From Arthrobacter sp. C2 (GTDB lineage: Bacteria; Actinomycetota; Actinomycetes; Actinomycetales; Micrococcaceae): a DNA stretch of 64,000 bases. Shown here piece after piece: positions 60,581-64,000 of this stretch. Location: NCBI GenBank assembly GCA_024207135.1, contig CP042428.1:2604001-2668000 (forward strand), in the 5' to 3' direction. The position numbers were made by a program, and so were the translations under genes. The notes under the pieces were generated by a model. The model saw only the letters and a program-made list of their open reading frames with translations, was not told where the DNA came from and made no database searches. The stretch's first letter is position 1. Each line of letters begins with the position of its first letter.

Positions 60581-60912
60581 CGCCTGGGGCCATATGCATT
60601 CGTCCCTCGCGCACGCGAATGCAATGCGCATTGACCCCTGATTTCGCATCTTGGGTTGGAGGCCATTTCGTTTGGAAGTGCTGGAAGAATTGCTCAGCCT
60701 TCGCAAAGACACAACCAGAGCGCTCGGGGTTGATTCGCGTATGACCACCGTCGGGATCGATACCGGCACGAACCACGGAGAAACCTGGACAGCCAGTGGT
60801 GAGCCCGCGCGAGCAGTTCCGCTGGCCCTTCGCCGCCGAGGAAAAGAGCACCGGTGCGCGACCCAGCCCACAGCCCTGAGGCAAAGTCGGATGCGTTCTA
60901 AAAGACGCTTGG

Positions 60913-60939
60913 CAAGGTTACTTGTGGCAAGTAACCTTG
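60913..60939. promoter_or_regulatory. Perfect inverted repeat at the start of the toxin-like gene
   Basis: Two exact 12-bp arms (60913-60924 and 60928-60939; CAAGGTTACTTG and its complement) with a 3-nt spacer. It sits at the likely 5' end of the toxin-antitoxin-like pair, as an autoregulatory operator would. Upstream, 60581-60912 has no gene that can be supported. Confidence 0.55.
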
Positions 60940-61178
60940 TATATGCGGAGTTTGAGCCGATTATCCTCGACAGTGCTCGCCGGCATGGTGTCTCGGATGG
61001 TGCAATGCTCCACGCGCGCCGTTTCCCTGTCCGGCATTTCGTTCAAAATGACTCGATGACCATGTTCATCGGGCCCGATGAGACGGGCACCCTTGTCGAG
61101 GTAGGGGTGGTGGAATGGCATGGTGTCACCGCCATCGCCCATGCCATGCGTCCGGCCCGATCCAAATATTTGAGGTGA
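60924..61178 (+). CDS. Small toxin-like protein of a putative toxin-antitoxin pair
   Basis: 84 aa if the GTG at 60924 is used; an ATG at 60888 would add 12 residues. The body (DSARRHGVSDGAMLHARRF then MFIGPDETGTLVEVGVV) resembles small BrnT-like or DUF4258-like proteins found next to short HTH partners in actinomycetes. This likeness is from memory of the family and is weak. It lies 6 bp before the next gene. Confidence 0.5.
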   Translation: MASNLVYAEFEPIILDSARRHGVSDGAMLHARRFPVRHFVQNDSMTMFIGPDETGTLVEVGVVEWHGVTAIAHAMRPARSKYLR

Positions 61179-61184
61179 TTCATC

Positions 61185-61457
61185 ATGACTCGACGTTCCA
61201 TCGAAGAAATCAAGGCCCGCGCCGAAGAGCTCGCCAACGCTTTCGAAAACTATGATCCGAAATCTGGTGACCAGGACGCTCCGGTGCCACCGGCGTTGGC
61301 CGTCAAGCTCGCCGCCTGGCGGCGCGACACCGCCGAACATGAACTCGCCGAGGCCGTGCGTGCTGCACGTGAACAGCGGATGTCGTGGCGCGAAGTCGGT
61401 AAAGCGATCGGCACCAGCGGCGAGGCCGCACGCCAACGCTACAGCGCCAGCGCATAA
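61185..61457 (+). CDS. Small HTH antitoxin-like protein
   Basis: 90 aa. An N-terminal helix (SIEEIKARAEELANAFENY), then a C-terminal helix-turn-helix (SWREVGKAIGTSGEAARQRY, about 67-86). AGGTG is upstream of the ATG. Gene order, size and the operator palindrome upstream suit a type II toxin-antitoxin module in which this protein neutralises its neighbour and represses the pair. Confidence 0.6.
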   Translation: MTRRSIEEIKARAEELANAFENYDPKSGDQDAPVPPALAVKLAAWRRDTAEHELAEAVRAAREQRMSWREVGKAIGTSGEAARQRYSASA

Positions 61458-61588
61458 TCCGTCCGCAACGCAGGCATGGCAACCGCTCGTTCGCCATTGC
61501 ATCGGAGCGAATGCGCGGAACCAGAATTCGACGAGACCGCGCCCATTGAAGAGCAGTACTAAAGTCGAGCGCGCTCCTTGAAGCAGCT

Positions 61589-62539
61589 TTACTCGTCAGC
61601 GGCCCAGTGCTGCATGGGATCGGCGATGTCGCCCAATTGGGTCGTGGCAAAGTCGCGCAGCGCGCGGATCTTGGCGTTGCCGAGCGACCCGGACTGGAAA
61701 ACGAGCTGGACGGCATTCTCCGGCAGCTCGTCTGCGATGCGTTTGTAGACCAATTTGTGCCCGTCGTAGGTCTTGTCCCCGCTGGGCCTGCCCATGATCA
61801 CGGTGTACCCCAGGCCGCGGCCCACCACCGAGCGGATCGTCTCGACGTTGCGCAAGCGCCACCGGACATTTGGAGTGAAGCCCGCAGCCTCCGTCATGGC
61901 CATGATCAAATCCGGTGCCGGCTTGAGTCCCAGCAGCACTGCCGGCTCGTCCCCGAGCTCGGCAAAGTAGACCTCCTCGCGATCGGCCAGCCGGTGGTTG
62001 GCCGGAAGCACCAGCTGCAGGCGCACTGCCGCGACCAATGCGCGTTCCAGGTCGGTGTCCACGTGCAACTGGTACATGAAGGCGGCATCCAGTTCTCCTT
62101 GCTGCAGCCGGCGCTGGAGCTCGTCGGAGGAGGCCTCGGACACCAGGACCTCGACCTGCGGGTGATGCTCCGCGAAGTACTCAAGCACCGGCGGCACCAG
62201 CCACGGGGACAGGGTGTCAAAGCAGCCAATCGTCAAGGTGCCGACGAGCTCACCCCGGATGGCGCCGGCCGAGGCCTCGAGCGCCTGGGCGGAGGCAAGC
62301 ACCTGCCTTGCATTCTCGACCAGTTCGCGCCCGGCCACGGTGAGTGCGGCACCCTTGGCCCGCCGGCGAACCAGCAGCTGCACCCCGAGCGTTTTTTCCA
62401 GCGTGCTTAGGGCCACCGATAGCGAGCCTGCCGTCATGTGCAGGCGTTGCGCGGCAGCGGCCAAGGTGCCTTCTTCCGCCACGACAAGGAAGATTTCCAG
62501 CTGGCGCAGGGTCACGGCAAGCAAAGTTGACTCCTTCAA
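61589..62539 (-). CDS. LysR-family transcriptional regulator
   Basis: 316 aa. The HTH (VTLRQLELFLVV, AAAAQRLHMTAGSLSVALSTL) is N-terminal, and the effector domain follows (LVGTLTIGCFDTLSPWLVPP, GRGLGYTVIMGRPSGD). It diverges from the metallo-hydrolase at 62625 across 85 bp, so it probably controls that gene and the MFS transporter after it. It shares the same subgroup look (GRGLGY) as the LysR at 6 kb. Confidence 0.9.
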   Translation of the reverse strand: MKESTLLAVTLRQLEIFLVVAEEGTLAAAAQRLHMTAGSLSVALSTLEKTLGVQLLVRRRAKGAALTVAGRELVENARQVLASAQALEASAGAIRGELVGTLTIGCFDTLSPWLVPPVLEYFAEHHPQVEVLVSEASSDELQRRLQQGELDAAFMYQLHVDTDLERALVAAVRLQLVLPANHRLADREEVYFAELGDEPAVLLGLKPAPDLIMAMTEAAGFTPNVRWRLRNVETIRSVVGRGLGYTVIMGRPSGDKTYDGHKLVYKRIADELPENAVQLVFQSGSLGNAKIRALRDFATTQLGDIADPMQHWAADE

Positions 62540-62624
62540 ACAAGATCAATCATTAGTTTCGATTTTCACAGTATATGTTCTGGGTCATAGTTGACTCCAA
62601 GACCTTCCCCTTTCAGGAGCATTC
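62540..62624. promoter_or_regulatory. Divergent LysR/metallo-hydrolase promoter region
   Basis: AT-rich gap with ATTAGTTTCGATTTTCACAG and TATATG, a fit for a LysR site and a -10 element. AGGAG at about 62614 is the ribosome site of the plus-strand gene. No clean palindrome is seen. Confidence 0.4.
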
Positions 62625-63686
62625 ATGGACCTCTCTCCCCGAGTCATCACCCTTGGCACCGCCGGCGGCCCCCGCTGGTGGGGCGCCCGTTCTGCCGGCA
62701 GGCGGCGCAACGGCATTGCCACCGCTGTCGTCGTCGGCACGGCCGTCTACCTTGTCGACTGCGGCCGCGGGGCCAGCGGCCAGTTCGCCGAGGCCGGGCT
62801 GGACCCGAACCAGTTGCGCGGGATCTTCCTGACCCACCTTCACTCGGACCACACCGTGGACATGGCCGGCATGCTGCTCTTCGGCTGGATGATGACCGGC
62901 CAGCGCCAGGGCGCCCCGGTGCGCATCGTGGGCCCGGGCGACCGCGGCATGCTTCCCCCGGTGAACCAGCACGCGGAAGGCGACGTCAAACCGCTCTTCG
63001 CCGACACCCCGACCGCCGGCACCAAGGACATGGTCGAGCATCTCTTCCGTGCCTATTCGGCGGATTTGACCGACCGCATGCTCGACTCGCTGCGCCCCTC
63101 GCCGTACACGGTGTTCGAGGCCTGCGACATCGCGATCCCCGCGGAGACCGGCTACCATCCGAACGAGAATGCCACCCCCGAGGGCATGGAACCGTTCACG
63201 ATCTACACGGACGAACTGGTCACCGTCACTGCCACACTCGTGGCCCATCCCCCGGTGGCCCCGGCGTTCGCCTTCCGCTTCGACACCGCCGAAGGCTCGG
63301 TCACCATCTCCGGGGACACCGCCCCCTGCGCCAACCTCGTGCGCTTGGCGCGGGACACCGACCTGCTCCTGCACGAGGCCATCGACATGGACTGGGCCGC
63401 CAACTCCTACGCGGACGTCGACGAGGCAACCCGCGCCGCGACCATCGAACACCACCGCAAGTCGCACACCACCCCACGGCAGGCCGGCGAGCTGGCCACC
63501 GCCGCGGGGGCCCGGGCGCTGGCCCTGCACCACCTGGTGCCGGGCAACGCCGAACCCGCCGTCTGGCGGTCCGCCGAGGAGACCTTCGCCGGACCGGTGT
63601 TTGTCCCGGACGACCTCGAGACGATCAGTTTTGCCCGCCCGCGCAACGAAGCGCTTGCGGTCGCCACCAGCACACAGAAGGACTAG
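62625..63686 (+). CDS. Cytoplasmic metallo-beta-lactamase-fold hydrolase
   Basis: 353 aa. FLTHLHSDHTVDMAG is the HxHxDH zinc motif, VTISGDTAPCAN and LALHHLVPGN supply later ligands. It is homologous along its length to the Tat-exported protein at 32 kb (shared GTAGGP start, SGDTA, LLHEAID/VLVHEVID and HLVPG segments) but has no signal peptide. With the MFS gene 5 bp downstream it looks like an uptake-and-hydrolysis unit. The substrate is unknown; lactones or aryl esters are possible. Confidence 0.87.
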   Translation: MDLSPRVITLGTAGGPRWWGARSAGRRRNGIATAVVVGTAVYLVDCGRGASGQFAEAGLDPNQLRGIFLTHLHSDHTVDMAGMLLFGWMMTGQRQGAPVRIVGPGDRGMLPPVNQHAEGDVKPLFADTPTAGTKDMVEHLFRAYSADLTDRMLDSLRPSPYTVFEACDIAIPAETGYHPNENATPEGMEPFTIYTDELVTVTATLVAHPPVAPAFAFRFDTAEGSVTISGDTAPCANLVRLARDTDLLLHEAIDMDWAANSYADVDEATRAATIEHHRKSHTTPRQAGELATAAGARALALHHLVPGNAEPAVWRSAEETFAGPVFVPDDLETISFARPRNEALAVATSTQKD

Positions 63687-63691
63687 GAACC

Positions 63692-64000
63692 ATGTCACAC
63701 GACACCACCACGGCCCCGGCCGTTGCCGAGACGTCGCTGAACACGCCGCACATGCGGCGGATCCTTGCCTCCAGCTTCGTGGGCAGCGCGGTCGAGTACT
63801 ACGATTTCCTGCTCTATGCGACGGCCGCCGCAGTGGTCTTCAACAAGGTCTTCTTCGTCAACCTTGACGCAGGCTGGGCCACCTTCGCTTCCTTCGGCAC
63901 CCTGGCCGCCGGCTACGCAGCACGCCCGATCGGCGGGGCCATCTTCGGGCACTACGGCGACCGCCTGGGCCGCAAGAAGATGCTGATCCTCTCCATGGTG
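63692..64000 (+). CDS. MFS transporter, metabolite:H+ symporter type (partial, runs off the right edge)
   Basis: The first 103 codons are present. RRILASSFVGSAVEYYDFLL opens span 1 and GAIFGHYGDRLGRKKMLI is the loop 2-3 signature of the MHS branch (shikimate, aromatic acid and citrate symporters). AGGA precedes the ATG. It follows the metallo-hydrolase by 5 bp and probably imports its substrate. The rest lies beyond the window. Confidence 0.88.
   Translation, partial: MSHDTTTAPAVAETSLNTPHMRRILASSFVGSAVEYYDFLLYATAAAVVFNKVFFVNLDAGWATFASFGTLAAGYAARPIGGAIFGHYGDRLGRKKMLILSMV

Noticed and set aside
1-64000. tRNA, rRNA, insertion sequences or CRISPR arrays
   Set aside because: No cloverleaf, transposase, terminal inverted repeat pair or spaced direct repeat series was seen by eye; weak or unusual examples could be missed without a search tool.

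Overview
High-GC DNA with dense, overlapping operons, GTG starts and actinobacterial-type families (LLM flavin oxidoreductases, IclR and TetR regulators, three-component P450s) points to an actinomycete, probably an Arthrobacter or Rhodococcus relative. That placement is inference from gene style; there is no rRNA or tRNA to confirm it. Almost the whole window is an aromatic-catabolism island. Parts of two MFS transporters flank it.

Region A (1-28 kb) is a set of small operons around an unidentified aromatic or alicyclic substrate: hydrolase and LLM oxidoreductase; acetoacetyl-CoA synthetase, cupin and fumarylacetoacetase-like hydrolase; a LysR-controlled P450, ferredoxin and ferredoxin reductase set; flavin hydroxylase, extradiol dioxygenase, second FAH-family hydrolase and a THI5-like binding protein; aldehyde dehydrogenase; ornithine-cyclodeaminase-like reductase with a DapA-family aldolase; a sugar-type ABC importer; an Old-Yellow-Enzyme-like reductase; thiolase and thioesterase. 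A short palindromic element with the core ACGATACG recurs in most of these promoters, including those of the local TetR and AraC genes, so most of the region looks like one regulon. The LysR/P450 block lacks it.

Region B (28-34 kb) holds the AraC regulator, a vanillyl-alcohol/eugenol-oxidase-type flavoenzyme, a divergent SDR with a changed active site, a Tat-exported metallo-beta-lactamase-fold hydrolase and an amidohydrolase.

Region C (33.5-43.6 kb, minus strand) matches in gene content and order the cre cluster for 4-alkylphenols (creC to creJ). A split PEP-synthase-like kinase phosphorylates the phenol, a P450 with its own ferredoxin and reductase oxidises the alkyl side chain of the phosphate ester, an SDR and an ALDH carry the oxidation on, and an HD phosphohydrolase removes the phosphate.

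Region D (43.8-54.1 kb, minus strand) matches the Hpe pathway for 4-hydroxyacetophenone and acetovanillone: a second split kinase, a three-subunit biotin-dependent carboxylase, a HAD phosphatase and an acetoacetyl-CoA-synthetase-like ligase, ending in an IclR gene. Both kinase-led operons carry a nearly identical 18-bp IclR-type box in their promoters. The adjacency suggests one phosphorylation-first route in which phosphorylated ketones made by the P450 branch enter the carboxylase branch directly. This is the most interesting hypothesis in the window.

Region E (54-64 kb) has two overlapping IclR genes with an SDR, a DUF6398 gene with a large unknown partner, two gene remnants (one an SDR copy killed by a single TGA), a toxin-antitoxin-like pair, a LysR gene, a second metallo-hydrolase and the start of an MFS transporter.
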